Shown piece after piece: positions 52,601 through 61,699 of a stretch of 64,000 nucleotides of DNA. Each line of letters begins with the position of its first letter. Position 1 is the first letter of the stretch. Source of the DNA: Winogradskyella costae (GTDB lineage Bacteria > Bacteroidota > Bacteroidia > Flavobacteriales > Flavobacteriaceae); contig NZ_JABFDK010000001.1 of assembly GCF_013403865.1 (NCBI RefSeq), positions 868,001-932,000 of the forward strand, in the 5' to 3' direction. A program made the translations under genes and the position numbers. Below the pieces are notes generated by a model. It was given only the letters and a program-made list of their open reading frames with translations, had not been told where the DNA came from and did no database searches.

Positions 52601-53040
52601 ACACGGATTTTGAATTGCTATTTCCTGACGATTATATTAATAATATCACCGAACGCTTAAATCTTTATACCAAGCTTAATGCCATTAAAACCGAAGACGA
52701 ACTCGCTAAATTTGAATCTGACGTAATTGACCGTTTCGGCGAATTACCAACCCAGGTATCAGATTTATTAGATAGCGTAAGACTAAAGTGGATTGCTACA
52801 AAAATGGGTATTGAAAAACTGATTATGAAACAAGGTAAAATGATTGGTTATTTTGTTCAAGATCAACAAAGTGGATTTTATCAAAGTGAAGCATTTACTA
52901 AAGTATTGCAATTTGTACAGATGAATGCAGGAAAATGCAAAATGAAAGAGAAACAAACCCGAAAAGGCTTACGCTTAATACTAACATTCGAAAAAATTAA
53001 GAATACCAAGCAAGCGCTAATGGCCTTAAAGGATATCTAA
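49687..53040 (+). CDS. mfd: Transcription-repair coupling factor Mfd
   Basis: DNA translocase that removes stalled RNA polymerase and recruits UvrA. The 1117-residue protein has the UvrB-like N-terminal part, the RNA-polymerase-interacting domain (IGDYVTHIDHGIGKFGGL, about 441-458), helicase Walker A GDVGFGKTEVA (about 590-600), the DEEQKFG box (normally DEEHRFG), helicase motif VI with QMRGRVGRSNKKAF, and the TRCF C-terminal domain. The start is TTG at 49687, supported by the -7 element. Residues 26-35 (EPLDSAQGKS) are encoded by a repeat sequence that is intergenic elsewhere in the window. The stop overlaps the ATG of the next gene by one base. Confidence 0.97.
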   Translation: MSKVSIAQTFAQTLQLQNLQTAIAQSEPLDSAQGKSKTHLKGLVGSSFSITVSEAFKTADQPFLLIFDDKEEAAFYLNDLEQLINDKDVLFYPGSYRRPYQIEETNNANVLLRAEVLNRINSRKKPCIIVTYPDALFEKVVTKKELEKNTLKISVGNDLSIDFVNEVLFEYKFKRVDFVTEPGEFSVRGGIIDVFSFSHDEPYRIEFFGDEVDSIRTFDVETQLSTERIKKVSIIPNVANKMIAEQRESFLKYISNKTVIFSKNASLTFSRIDDFYGKAEEAFNNLSSEVKHASPEELFCNSDLLKRQFLDYPLVEFGTEAFFAQQLIAFYTKPQPAFNKQFNLLIDDLNENHANGITNYIACVSEQQAKRFHDIFDDAEQTVHYKTVVLSLYQGFIDTDHNIAVYTDHQIFDRYHKFHLKNGYAKKQAITLKELTNLEIGDYVTHIDHGIGKFGGLQKIDVEGKKQEAIKLVYGERDILYLSIHSLHKITKFNGKDGKPPTVYKLGSKAWATLKQKTKSKVKEIAFNLIKLYAKRKLKKGFQYAPDSHMQLELEASFIYEDTPDQITSTADIKADMESERPMDRLICGDVGFGKTEVAIRAAFKAVDNGKQVAVLVPTTILAYQHSRTFKERLKDFPVTVDYVNRFRTAKEKRETLEGLEKGNVDIIIGTHQLASKNVKFKDLGLLIVDEEQKFGVSVKEKLKTIKENVDVLTLTATPIPRTLQFSLMAARDLSVINTAPPNRYPIESHVIRFGEETIRDAVSYEIQRGGQVYFIHNRIENIKEVAGMVQRLVPDAKIGIGHGQLDGKKLENLMLAFMNGEFDVLIATTIVESGLDVPNANTIFINNANNFGLSDLHQMRGRVGRSNKKAFCYFITPEYSAMTTDARKRISALEQFTELGSGFNIAMKDLEIRGAGDLLGGEQSGFINDIGFDTYQKILNEAIDELKETEFSDLYKDDGKPKQYVKDITIDTDFELLFPDDYINNITERLNLYTKLNAIKTEDELAKFESDVIDRFGELPTQVSDLLDSVRLKWIATKMGIEKLIMKQGKMIGYFVQDQQSGFYQSEAFTKVLQFVQMNAGKCKMKEKQTRKGLRLILTFEKIKNTKQALMALKDI
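49768..49790 (+). repeat. Dispersed repeat, copy 2, inside the mfd coding sequence
   Basis: CCTTTAGACTCCGCTCAAGG matches the intergenic copy at 27355-27374 in 18 of 20 positions and is read in frame as PLDSAQG, near the Mfd N-terminus. Confidence 0.6.
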
Positions 53041-53903
53041 TGAATGAAAAAAGCCATTTAAATCACCTTTTACTCCTCATTATTGCAACAATATGTGTTA
53101 GTACCTCTGGCCCTTTAGGCAAATTTATAGATATGCCAACACCTGTAATTATTTGGTGGCGTTCTATTTTAGCTGCCGCTATATTGTTCTTTTTCTGTGT
53201 TTTTAAAGGCATTAATTTAAAAGTGAGTAACAAAAAAGATCGTTTTACTTTTTTCATTGCGGCACTATTAATGGGTGGGCATTGGATTTTTTATTTCTAC
53301 GCTTTAAAACTCTCTAATGTAGCAGTAGGTATGATTTCGCTATTTACATTTCCTGTAATTATTGCCTTATTAGAACCTTTCTTTTCAAAAACAAGACTAG
53401 ACCCGATACACATTGTATTAGGAAGTATGGTACTTATTGGTATTTACATTCTAGCTCCAGAATTCGATTTAGAAAGTAGTCAATTACAAGGAGTGTTCTG
53501 TGGTATAATATCGGCGATATGCTATGCTTTGAGAATTTTAATATTAAAAGATCATATTACCAAATACGATGGCATTATGCTTATGTTCTATCAAGTATTA
53601 ATATTAAGTGTGGTATTAGCTCCTGTGCTCTATTTTATGGACACCTCTAATATTACTACCCAATACCCTTATGTATTACTATTGGCTATAGTGACCACAG
53701 CTATAGGTCACACCATGTTTGTAAAGAGCTTAAAATACTTTAAAGCTAGTACAGCAAGTATCATTGGCAGCACACAACCTATATTCGGAATTATTATTGC
53801 TTACTTTTTCTTAAATGAATTACCTTCATCTAAAACTTTTATTGGAGGCAGTTTAATTTTAGCAACTGTAATTATTGAAAGCATTAGGTCTAAAAAGAAT
53901 TAA
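53040..53903 (+). CDS. EamA/DMT-family transporter
   Basis: A 287-residue membrane protein with about ten hydrophobic segments arranged as two EamA repeats (about 8-140 and 150-285), for example WWRSILAAAILFFF early and STQPIFGIIIAYFFLNELPS late. This family exports small metabolites such as amino acids or nucleosides; the substrate cannot be told. Its ATG at 53040 overlaps the mfd stop codon by one base (TAATG), so it is probably translated from the mfd message. Confidence 0.9.
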   Translation: MNEKSHLNHLLLLIIATICVSTSGPLGKFIDMPTPVIIWWRSILAAAILFFFCVFKGINLKVSNKKDRFTFFIAALLMGGHWIFYFYALKLSNVAVGMISLFTFPVIIALLEPFFSKTRLDPIHIVLGSMVLIGIYILAPEFDLESSQLQGVFCGIISAICYALRILILKDHITKYDGIMLMFYQVLILSVVLAPVLYFMDTSNITTQYPYVLLLAIVTTAIGHTMFVKSLKYFKASTASIIGSTQPIFGIIIAYFFLNELPSSKTFIGGSLILATVIIESIRSKKN

Positions 53904-54074
53904 CTAGAACAATAATGGCTTAATTATTGAAGTTATTCAATGATGAGCATTATTTATGAATGAGATAATTTGAAGTCGAATATATCAGTTATTTTTACGA
54001 TTATATAAGCGGTATAAAAGGTAGAAAAATCAATTAACAATTAGAAAAAACGCATTATAAAAATATACTTTATC

Positions 54075-55376
54075 ATGAAAAAATTATTAATCCTATTTTT
54101 GGTTTTACCTTTAATAATGCAAGCTCAAAGCATCAAAGGTTCATTTTCACCAGCCAAAGACTTTAGTTACGCGTTTCTATACCACGCCACTCCAGAAAGT
54201 GCCAATTACATAAACAAAGGACAATTAGATAGTGACGGTAATTTTGAAATTCAATTAGATTCTACCCTCACTCCAGGAATATATAAAATTGTATATGCAA
54301 CTCCACCAGAAGAAAACAATTTCGATTTTATCTATGATGGAAAAGAAACCGTTGCCTTTAATTTTAGTCATAAGAAAGGTGTTGAATTCACTAAATCTGA
54401 AGAAAATAAACTTTGGACGTCTTACTTAAAAAGTATAGAAATGGTGAACCAAACTATTAGTAATTATTACTCTAAAGAAAATAATGACAAAAAAGGTTTT
54501 AATGCCATCTTCAAAACTTTAAAAAACACACAAACAGCTTACGAAGAATTGGCTAAAGATAAATTGGTTTTCAATTTCATTAAAGCCAACCGACCTTATA
54601 TTCCTTCACAATATGAAGGCATTAGTATCTATTCGCAAAATTTAAAGCAACACTATTTAAGTCAGGTTGATTTTAGTGATTACCTACTTCAGAGTTCTTC
54701 ATATTTAATAGATCGTGTTACCGCTTATGTTTTCAACATGGTTGCAGAACCTAGTGAAGCCACTTATAAACAACATATTGATGACGTTGCTGCAGCTATT
54801 AATAATGATGATTTAAGTATTAAAACGAGTCTTTTAGAAATGCTTTGGCAGCGCTTTGTAGCATTGAATAATAATAATCTTGCCAATTATATTACTGACA
54901 ACTATCTATTAGAATTGGCAAAATCCACTAACAATAAAGTTTTAGAAGATATGGTTATCTCTTTTAAAAATACTTCTATAGGATCTAAAGCTCCCAATTT
55001 TGAAATTACTTTAGATGGTAAAAATACTAGCCTACATCAAATTGAAGACGCAAAAGACTACTTGCTTATTTTTTGGAGTAGTGCTTGCAGCCATTGTCTA
55101 AACGAGTTACCTGAAGTCAAAAAGTTGGTAGCAGATAAACCACAGTTAAAAGTTATTGCTTTTGGGTTAGAAGGTGATGACAGTAATTGGGACGTAGAAA
55201 TTAAAAAATACCCAGATTTTATACATCAAAAAGGTTTAGACAAATGGGATAACCCAATTGTTAAATCGTACGGAATTTCAGCAACGCCAACCTACTTTAT
55301 ATTAGATTCTTCAAAAATCATCAAGGCTAAACCTAGTGATTTTAAAGATTTAAAAGCTATTTTAAAGTCACTATAA
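54075..55376 (+). CDS. TlpA-like thioredoxin-domain exported protein
   Basis: A 433-residue protein: signal peptide (about 1-17, MKKLLILFLVLPLIMQAQ), an N-terminal beta-rich DUF4369-like domain (SIKGSFSPAKDFSYAFLYHA onward), a helical middle (about 115-295), and a C-terminal thioredoxin-like domain (about 300-433). The redox motif is Cys338-Ser-His-Cys341 (FWSSACSHCLNELPEV) with the cis-Pro site SATPTYFIL. It is most likely a periplasmic or surface thiol-disulfide reductase anchored in the TlpA/ResA/DsbE-like group. It stands alone between long spacers. Confidence 0.9.
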   Translation: MKKLLILFLVLPLIMQAQSIKGSFSPAKDFSYAFLYHATPESANYINKGQLDSDGNFEIQLDSTLTPGIYKIVYATPPEENNFDFIYDGKETVAFNFSHKKGVEFTKSEENKLWTSYLKSIEMVNQTISNYYSKENNDKKGFNAIFKTLKNTQTAYEELAKDKLVFNFIKANRPYIPSQYEGISIYSQNLKQHYLSQVDFSDYLLQSSSYLIDRVTAYVFNMVAEPSEATYKQHIDDVAAAINNDDLSIKTSLLEMLWQRFVALNNNNLANYITDNYLLELAKSTNNKVLEDMVISFKNTSIGSKAPNFEITLDGKNTSLHQIEDAKDYLLIFWSSACSHCLNELPEVKKLVADKPQLKVIAFGLEGDDSNWDVEIKKYPDFIHQKGLDKWDNPIVKSYGISATPTYFILDSSKIIKAKPSDFKDLKAILKSL

Positions 55377-56047
55377 ATTCTTTAAAACTCATATTCTTTT
55401 TTATGCTTTTAAGTAAGAAATCAGTATTTTATTAAAATGCTCATCTTAAGCTTAACATAGGCGAAACTCTCAAGAACTGTATTTTTTAGTACATTTGTGA
55501 CGATTATAAAATTTCATGATTCATCCTAAAATAGGTTACGGTAGGTCAATTCTGCATTTACCAATAGCAAAATATACAATTAAGCTTAAAAACTTTTATC
55601 ATAACATCTTGAAAGCTAATTACATTGGGTATTTTTCGTCTAAAAATAAAAAAACTGTTTTTTACAATCTTATTAAGTTACAACTAGAAAACAATTTTAT
55701 AAACTTCATTTGTCATTTGAAAATGACTGATAAAAAAACGACAACTCAACTTTACAAACCGTTGTTTACCTCGCTAAAAGTTATGTAAATAGAAATTATT
55801 TATTTTTTTTAAAAAAATTATTACTCCTATAACAGTAAACTTACGATGCCAAATTTTTATTTGTGTGATTATATATTATACTCAAATTATAAAACCCTTT
55901 TATAATTTTTACCGTAAATATATAAACCCTTTAAATTATAGTAATCCCAAACAAAAATTATGTAGATAGATAAAATCTATTTTCATAAAAACGAATCCCT
56001 AAAATAGTAAAAGATTTTATCCCTAAAACCTTTTACGAAAAAGCAAA
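55377..56047. other. 671-base spacer before the hybrid kinase gene
   Basis: No convincing gene. A 90-codon ATG ORF (55516-55788) has Lys/Ile/Asn/Tyr-rich random-looking composition and is not called. A TACATTTG element (55488-55495) precedes that ORF. Close to the kinase ATG, ATCCCTAAAA occurs twice (55995-56004 and 56019-56028, 24 bases apart) and GTAAAAG/CTTTTAC forms an inverted repeat (56007-56036). Confidence 0.6.
55995..56036 (+). promoter_or_regulatory. Direct repeats and inverted repeat upstream of the hybrid kinase
   Basis: Perfect 10-base direct repeats ATCCCTAAAA (55995-56004, 56019-56028) overlap an inverted repeat GTAAAAG-N16-CTTTTAC (56007-56036). It ends 11 bases before the ATG, so it could be an operator or a leader hairpin. 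Confidence 0.4.
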
Positions 56048-59000
56048 ATGAACAAAAAAAACCCCAAATTTTATGTCGTTGGTATTGGTGCGTCTGCAGG
56101 TGGCTTAGATGCCATTCAAAACCTATTTGACCATTTGCCAAACGATACAGGAATGGCATTTATAATCATTCAGCACCTTTCACCTGACTTTAAAAGTCTA
56201 ATGCCCGAATTGCTTAGTAAGCACACTAAAATGCCAATATTTACGGCAGAAGACAAACAGACTATTAATCCTAATTGCATTTACTTAAATCAAAATAGTA
56301 AAAATTTACATGTAAAGGGTTCTGAACTTTATTTGTTAGACAAAGGGCCTAAACACAATCTTAATTTACCCATAGATATATTTTTTCACACTCTAGGTGA
56401 AGAATATAAAGAACACTCTATCGGTGTTATTTTATCTGGAACAGGATCTGACGGCTCTAGAGGAATTAAAACAATTAAGGAAGGTGGCGGAACCATAATT
56501 GTACAAGATCCTACTACCGCACAGTTTGATGGTATGCCAAACTCAGCTATATCTACCAATACTGTAGATTACATTTTAAATCCACAAAAAATAGCAGAGA
56601 TATTACATAAAAACCCTGTTAGCAGGCCTCTGTTACAAGAAGATTTTAACAAGCACCCATCTAACGAAACGTTAATTAACGATATACTTACGATTGTTTA
56701 TAAACACTCTGGAATCGATTTTAGAGAATACAAAAAGAATACGCTTTTAAGACGAATTGAAAAGCGAATGAATATAAACAACATTGAACATGTGTTTGAT
56801 TATGCTACCTTTTTATCAAGTAATGTTGTTGAACAACAATCACTTAAAGAAGACTTTTTAATTGGTGTAACTCGTTTTTTCAGAGACACCGAGGCATTTA
56901 AAAGTTTAAAAGAAAACGTCATACCAGAAATTTGTAAAAATAGAAATAGCGAAAGTACTATTCGTGTTTGGATTGCTGGGTGTTCTACAGGAGAAGAAGT
57001 GTACTCGCAAGCTATTTTAATAGACAACTACCTAAGAACCCATCAATTAAATTTAGATTTTAAAATATTTGCAACAGATATAGATCCAAGAGCACTTGCT
57101 ATTGCTGGCTTAGGTGTATATCACGTAAATATTATAAATGAAATTGAAAAGCCATACTTAGATCAATATTTTATTAAAAATGGCGATAAAATTCAAATTA
57201 TAAAACGCATTAGAGAAAAGATTGTATTCTCTAATCATAACCTTATTAAAGATCCGCCATTTATAAGAATGGATCTTATTTCTTGTAGAAATCTACTTAT
57301 CTATTTTGATAGTAACATTCAAAAAAAGGTAATGTTCAATTTTCAATTTGCCTTAAATCAATTTTCTTATTTGTTTTTAGGTAATAGCGAATCGCTAGGA
57401 GAAACGGCTAAACTTTTTAAAACAATAGACGTAAAATGGAAAATATTTCAAAACATCTCACCTGCAAAACAGATACCATCTCATAGCTCTGATTTAGATA
57501 GAATAACAACACTTGCTTATAAATATCCACAAATACCAAGAAGCGTACCTACTCTAAACATAAAGGAAAGTCCAGAATTAATATTTCACAAATACTTAAG
57601 TCAAAAATTTAGTCCGGCCTCCATTTTTGTAGATCAAGATTTCAATATACTATTTATTAATGGTGATGCCGGAAAGCGTCTATCTCATGGTTCTGGCCTT
57701 TTTCAGAATAATTTACTAAAAATGGTAAATCCTGATATCGCTGTCATTATTAGAAGTGGTATTAGAAGAGTTGAGGCAACAAAACAAGATATTGTTATTG
57801 AAGGCATCATGAATGAAACGGTAAGTCAAACCTATTCTTTTGACTTAAATTTTCATGAAGTAAAAGACTACGACAATTTAAATAAATGTTATTTAATTGA
57901 ATTTAGTAACGATGTACTTTTAACGGAAAGTACACCTTTGGTTATAGACACTATTGATTTAGACGAAGTTTCTAATCAACGATTAGAAGATTTAGAAACC
58001 GCTCTTAAAATAGCTAAAACAGAATTACAAAATGCTATTGAAGAATTAGAAACAAGTAACGAAGAGTTACAATCTTCTAATGAAGAATTAATGGCATCAA
58101 ACGAAGAACTTCAAAGTACCAATGAAGAACTTCAATCTGTAAACGAAGAACTGTATACTGTAAATACAGAAATGCAGGAAAAAAACAAAGAGCTTACCAA
58201 TTTAAATAATGACATCACCAACTTATTAGATAATACTGAAATTGCGACGTTATTTTTAGATACCGATTTACGTATTAGAAAATTTACTCCTGCACTTAAA
58301 GAAGTTTTTAATCTAGACGAAGTAGATCTTGGACGAACACTGTCTAGCTTTACATCTAATTTTAGAGAAGAAACGCGAAACTCAATTATTGAAGATTCTA
58401 AATTTGTTTTAGACAAATTAAAAATCGTTGAGAGACAAGTAAAAGATCAAAACGAAAATTACTATCTATTACGTATTAGTCCTTTTATTACTGCTAACAA
58501 AACAATTAATGGTGTTGTAATTACCTTAAACAACATTAACAAACTAAAAGAGATAGAGCTTGAGCTTGTTGATACTGGTATAAAATATCATAAATTGTTT
58601 GAAAACCTTAATGAAGGTTTTATGCACGCAAAAATTATTACAAATAATAAAGGCGAACCTATAGATTGGGAATACATTGATGTAAATCCTGCTTTCGAAA
58701 AAATAATCAATTTAAAAAATGAAGATATTGTAGGCAAACGCGTTTCTACAATTCATCCAGATGTAAAAAATGATCCGAATGATTGGTTACCTAAATATGG
58801 AAAAACAGCACTTTCAGGTACAAATCAAACTTTTGAAGCTTATATTGCTTCTACAGATAAGTATTATTTAGTAAATATATTCTCTCCGAAAGAAGGAGAA
58901 TTTGCAGGTACAATTTCAGATTTCACAGAGCTTAAGAATAAAGAAGAAGCACTGAGTAAAAGTGAAGCGGAACTAAATAGAGTTCAAGAATTAACTCATG

Positions 59001-60484
59001 TAGGCGGTTGGTATCTAGATTTAAATACAGACAAAGTTATTTGGACTGAACAACTGTATAAAATGTATGGTTTAGACCCTAATTTACCTCCACCAGACTA
59101 TAAAGAACAAATGAAAATCTTTTCTAACGACAGTTGGTTAACGCTATCTAATGCCGTAGAAAAAGCCCAGAAGTTTGGAACCCCTTATGAATTAGAATTA
59201 AATCTCTCTAAAGACAATGGAGATTTAGTATGGATTAAAGCACAAGGTGAAGCGGTAAAAAATAAAGTAGGAGATATTATTGCCTTAAGAGGAGCTGCTC
59301 AAGACATTACACCTCAAAAACGATCAGAAACAGAACTTATAAACGCGAAAAAAACAGCTGAAGAAGCAAATCTTCATAAAAATTATTTTCTTGCCAATAT
59401 GAGTCATGAAATTAGAACACCAATGAATGGAGTTCTAGGATTTTCTGAATTATTGAAAAATGATAGTTTAACCAAAGATGAGCGCTTTAAATATCTAGAA
59501 ATTATAGATGGAAACTCTAAACAGCTTTTAAACCTCATTGATGACATTATTGATATTGCGAAAATAGAATCTAATGAGTTAAAAGTATCTTTTAAAGATT
59601 GCGACGTTTCAACGCTTATAAAAAATCTAGAAATTACTTATAACCAATTAAAAATTGCCAAGCATAAAAAGGATATTGATTTTAAAACTCATATCCCAGT
59701 TGAAAACTTATGTATTATAACTGATGGTCAAAGACTACAACAAGTAGTTTCAAATCTTTTAAATAATGCTTTAAAGTTTTCAGAAAAAGGGGAAATATCC
59801 TTTGGTTTTAATGTTGTTGATGACAATCTTAAATTCTTTGTTAAAGACAACGGTATGGGTATTAAGAAAAGTAAACAAATAGAAATATTTGAACGCTTTA
59901 AACAACTCAATTATGAAAGCAATGCCAAATATGGTGGTACTGGATTGGGGCTTACTATATGCAAGGGAATTTTAACACTTTTAGGAGGTGATATAACAGT
60001 AAGTTCTGAAGAAAATAAAGGAACTTTATTTGAATTTACCATACCTATAAAATATGCTAAAGCCGATGCAAATAAAATACAAGCTATACTTCCTGAGAGA
60101 AAGGATTTTTTAGAAAACAAAACCATTTTAATCGCTGAAGATGATTCTTTAATAAGATTACTCTTTAAAATAGTACTAAAAGATACTAAAGCAAATGTTT
60201 TATTTGCTACAACAGGTAAGGAAGCGGTAGAAATCTACAGCACAACAGATACAGTAGATATTGTGTTGCTAGATATTAGAATGCCTATTATGAATGGTAT
60301 TGAAGCTATGGATAGAATTTTAAAGATAAACTCTAAAGCTAAAATCATTATGCAAACAGCATATTCTATGCCCGATGAAAAAGAAAGGTGTTACAAAAAA
60401 GGGTGTCTCGGTTTTCTTTCTAAGCCTATTATAAAAGATGAATTATATTCAACTTTACATAAATGGATCAATTTAGAACAGTAG
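56048..60484 (+). CDS. CheB-CheR-PAS hybrid histidine kinase with receiver domain
   Basis: A 1478-residue soluble signalling protein. Domains in order: CheB methylesterase (about 5-190; Ser16, His43, Asp135 form the triad), CheR methyltransferase (about 210-470; AGCSTGEEVYS binds SAM), a PAS-like domain (about 515-625), a long coiled coil with SNEEL-type heptads (about 650-720), three PAS domains (about 730-840, 850-960 and 980-1095), HisKA with His1120 (MSHEIRTP), HATPase (about 1220-1340, GTGLGLTIC), and a receiver with phospho-acceptor Asp1409 (LLDIRMP). No transmembrane segment is seen. No chemotaxis receptors lie nearby, so it is probably a stand-alone sensor rather than part of a flagellar pathway. 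The output is unknown. Confidence 0.93.
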   Translation: MNKKNPKFYVVGIGASAGGLDAIQNLFDHLPNDTGMAFIIIQHLSPDFKSLMPELLSKHTKMPIFTAEDKQTINPNCIYLNQNSKNLHVKGSELYLLDKGPKHNLNLPIDIFFHTLGEEYKEHSIGVILSGTGSDGSRGIKTIKEGGGTIIVQDPTTAQFDGMPNSAISTNTVDYILNPQKIAEILHKNPVSRPLLQEDFNKHPSNETLINDILTIVYKHSGIDFREYKKNTLLRRIEKRMNINNIEHVFDYATFLSSNVVEQQSLKEDFLIGVTRFFRDTEAFKSLKENVIPEICKNRNSESTIRVWIAGCSTGEEVYSQAILIDNYLRTHQLNLDFKIFATDIDPRALAIAGLGVYHVNIINEIEKPYLDQYFIKNGDKIQIIKRIREKIVFSNHNLIKDPPFIRMDLISCRNLLIYFDSNIQKKVMFNFQFALNQFSYLFLGNSESLGETAKLFKTIDVKWKIFQNISPAKQIPSHSSDLDRITTLAYKYPQIPRSVPTLNIKESPELIFHKYLSQKFSPASIFVDQDFNILFINGDAGKRLSHGSGLFQNNLLKMVNPDIAVIIRSGIRRVEATKQDIVIEGIMNETVSQTYSFDLNFHEVKDYDNLNKCYLIEFSNDVLLTESTPLVIDTIDLDEVSNQRLEDLETALKIAKTELQNAIEELETSNEELQSSNEELMASNEELQSTNEELQSVNEELYTVNTEMQEKNKELTNLNNDITNLLDNTEIATLFLDTDLRIRKFTPALKEVFNLDEVDLGRTLSSFTSNFREETRNSIIEDSKFVLDKLKIVERQVKDQNENYYLLRISPFITANKTINGVVITLNNINKLKEIELELVDTGIKYHKLFENLNEGFMHAKIITNNKGEPIDWEYIDVNPAFEKIINLKNEDIVGKRVSTIHPDVKNDPNDWLPKYGKTALSGTNQTFEAYIASTDKYYLVNIFSPKEGEFAGTISDFTELKNKEEALSKSEAELNRVQELTHVGGWYLDLNTDKVIWTEQLYKMYGLDPNLPPPDYKEQMKIFSNDSWLTLSNAVEKAQKFGTPYELELNLSKDNGDLVWIKAQGEAVKNKVGDIIALRGAAQDITPQKRSETELINAKKTAEEANLHKNYFLANMSHEIRTPMNGVLGFSELLKNDSLTKDERFKYLEIIDGNSKQLLNLIDDIIDIAKIESNELKVSFKDCDVSTLIKNLEITYNQLKIAKHKKDIDFKTHIPVENLCIITDGQRLQQVVSNLLNNALKFSEKGEISFGFNVVDDNLKFFVKDNGMGIKKSKQIEIFERFKQLNYESNAKYGGTGLGLTICKGILTLLGGDITVSSEENKGTLFEFTIPIKYAKADANKIQAILPERKDFLENKTILIAEDDSLIRLLFKIVLKDTKANVLFATTGKEAVEIYSTTDTVDIVLLDIRMPIMNGIEAMDRILKINSKAKIIMQTAYSMPDEKERCYKKGCLGFLSKPIIKDELYSTLHKWINLEQ

Positions 60485-60504
60485 ATGATTTGTAATTAAA
60501 TAAA

Positions 60505-60543
60505 AAAACGCTCAGTAAAGAAAAAGCTTTATCTGAGCGTTTT
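60505..60543. terminator. Bidirectional terminator after the hybrid kinase gene
   Basis: AAAACGCTCAG...TAAAG pairs with CTTTA...CTGAGCGTTTT, with one bulge and a short A-rich loop; it lies between convergent genes. Confidence 0.88.
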
Positions 60544-60577
60544 GAAACTAAATAACCAACCAAATTTAGTTTCATTT

Positions 60578-61543
60578 CTATGTCACCGAAACTGATTCTA
60601 AAGTGTTTCGAGTGTTTGTTCTATTATTTTCTACTTTATTTGTTTTTTGCTTACGTTTTTTAAATCTATTGACGTCTGTTGCGGACTTCCCTTCTGCATC
60701 AGTACTTCTATAATACTGTATGTATCCGCTTCCTCTAAACTCATATAATGTTCCCGAGTTTGCATGAAACAACTCTACCGTACTATCATTAATAACGCTT
60801 AATTCGAAGTATTCATTGTCGAAAAAATCATAATCTAATGTTAATGTTTTTAGATACCTATTTCCAGAAACATCATCGACTCCATAATCACCAATAAAAT
60901 CCCAATAGATAGAATTTGTATTATAAACGTTTTGATCTTGAGAACTCCTGAAAGTAGCATCGTTACCTCCAGCCAAAAACTGTAAATAATTCTCATTGTC
61001 AAAATCATTTAGGGCTCCATAATTACTTGTGTATGTCTTTTCCCAAGCTTCATATTCTTGTAAGAAATAATGAATATTATCATAGAAGATAAAATCATAA
61101 TCAAAACTAGATTTTTGATAACCATCTAAAAAATAAGAGGTATCATTAAAAGGGTTATATAATTCAATTGTATTATTATCTACTTGGTATACATCAAAAC
61201 TATCATAGCCATCAATAATGTGATCAGTATCTAAAATCATATCATAGGCATCATAACTTCCAATTTGAACACCATAACCATTACCCTGACTCCCAAAGCC
61301 AACCAAATTATTATTGGCATACAAACGACCATTATTAAATGATACCGTAAATGCAATTTGTAAAAATGGTGTTTCCCCATAACCTTGTGTCTCATTAATA
61401 TCAACATACCATAAATCGTAAGAATTTAATAACTGGTTTAATGACATAGCTGGTTCCTCAATATAATGTGTTTCTTCTACATAACATGATGTAAACAACG
61501 TTGCACTAAATGCAAAACCTAATAGTAGTTTTAAATTCTTCAT
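60578..61543 (-). CDS. Lipoprotein of unknown function, Tyr/Asp/Asn-rich
   Basis: A 321-residue predicted lipoprotein (lipobox LFTSC, Cys20). The mature part is rich in Tyr, Asp, Asn and Phe with alternating strand-like segments (for example SFDYDFIFYDNIHYFLQEY) and two similar halves, consistent with a beta-sandwich or barrel-like fold. The last 35 residues turn basic (RFKKRKQKTNKVENNRTN). Related flavobacterial proteins are sometimes misannotated as nicotinate mononucleotide adenylyltransferases; no such motif is present. Function unknown. It is convergent with the hybrid kinase gene and divergent from the beta-propeller gene. Confidence 0.75.
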   Translation of the reverse strand: MKNLKLLLGFAFSATLFTSCYVEETHYIEEPAMSLNQLLNSYDLWYVDINETQGYGETPFLQIAFTVSFNNGRLYANNNLVGFGSQGNGYGVQIGSYDAYDMILDTDHIIDGYDSFDVYQVDNNTIELYNPFNDTSYFLDGYQKSSFDYDFIFYDNIHYFLQEYEAWEKTYTSNYGALNDFDNENYLQFLAGGNDATFRSSQDQNVYNTNSIYWDFIGDYGVDDVSGNRYLKTLTLDYDFFDNEYFELSVINDSTVELFHANSGTLYEFRGSGYIQYYRSTDAEGKSATDVNRFKKRKQKTNKVENNRTNTRNTLESVSVT

Positions 61544-61699
61544 AATCTAACGGTTTTAAGGTTATATGAGTGTAGTTTCAAAAGGCGTGCCAAAATATCG
61601 ATGATGTATGGTCTTAAATTAGTATCAATGCTTCCAATAAGAACCTTTTATAAAAAGAAATTGGTTCATTTGTAAAGAACAATCCTTTAAAACTATATT

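Noticed and set aside
55516-55788. 90-codon ORF before the hybrid kinase gene
   Set aside because: Lys/Ile/Asn/Tyr-rich composition typical of translated AT-rich spacer, no domain and no clear terminator.
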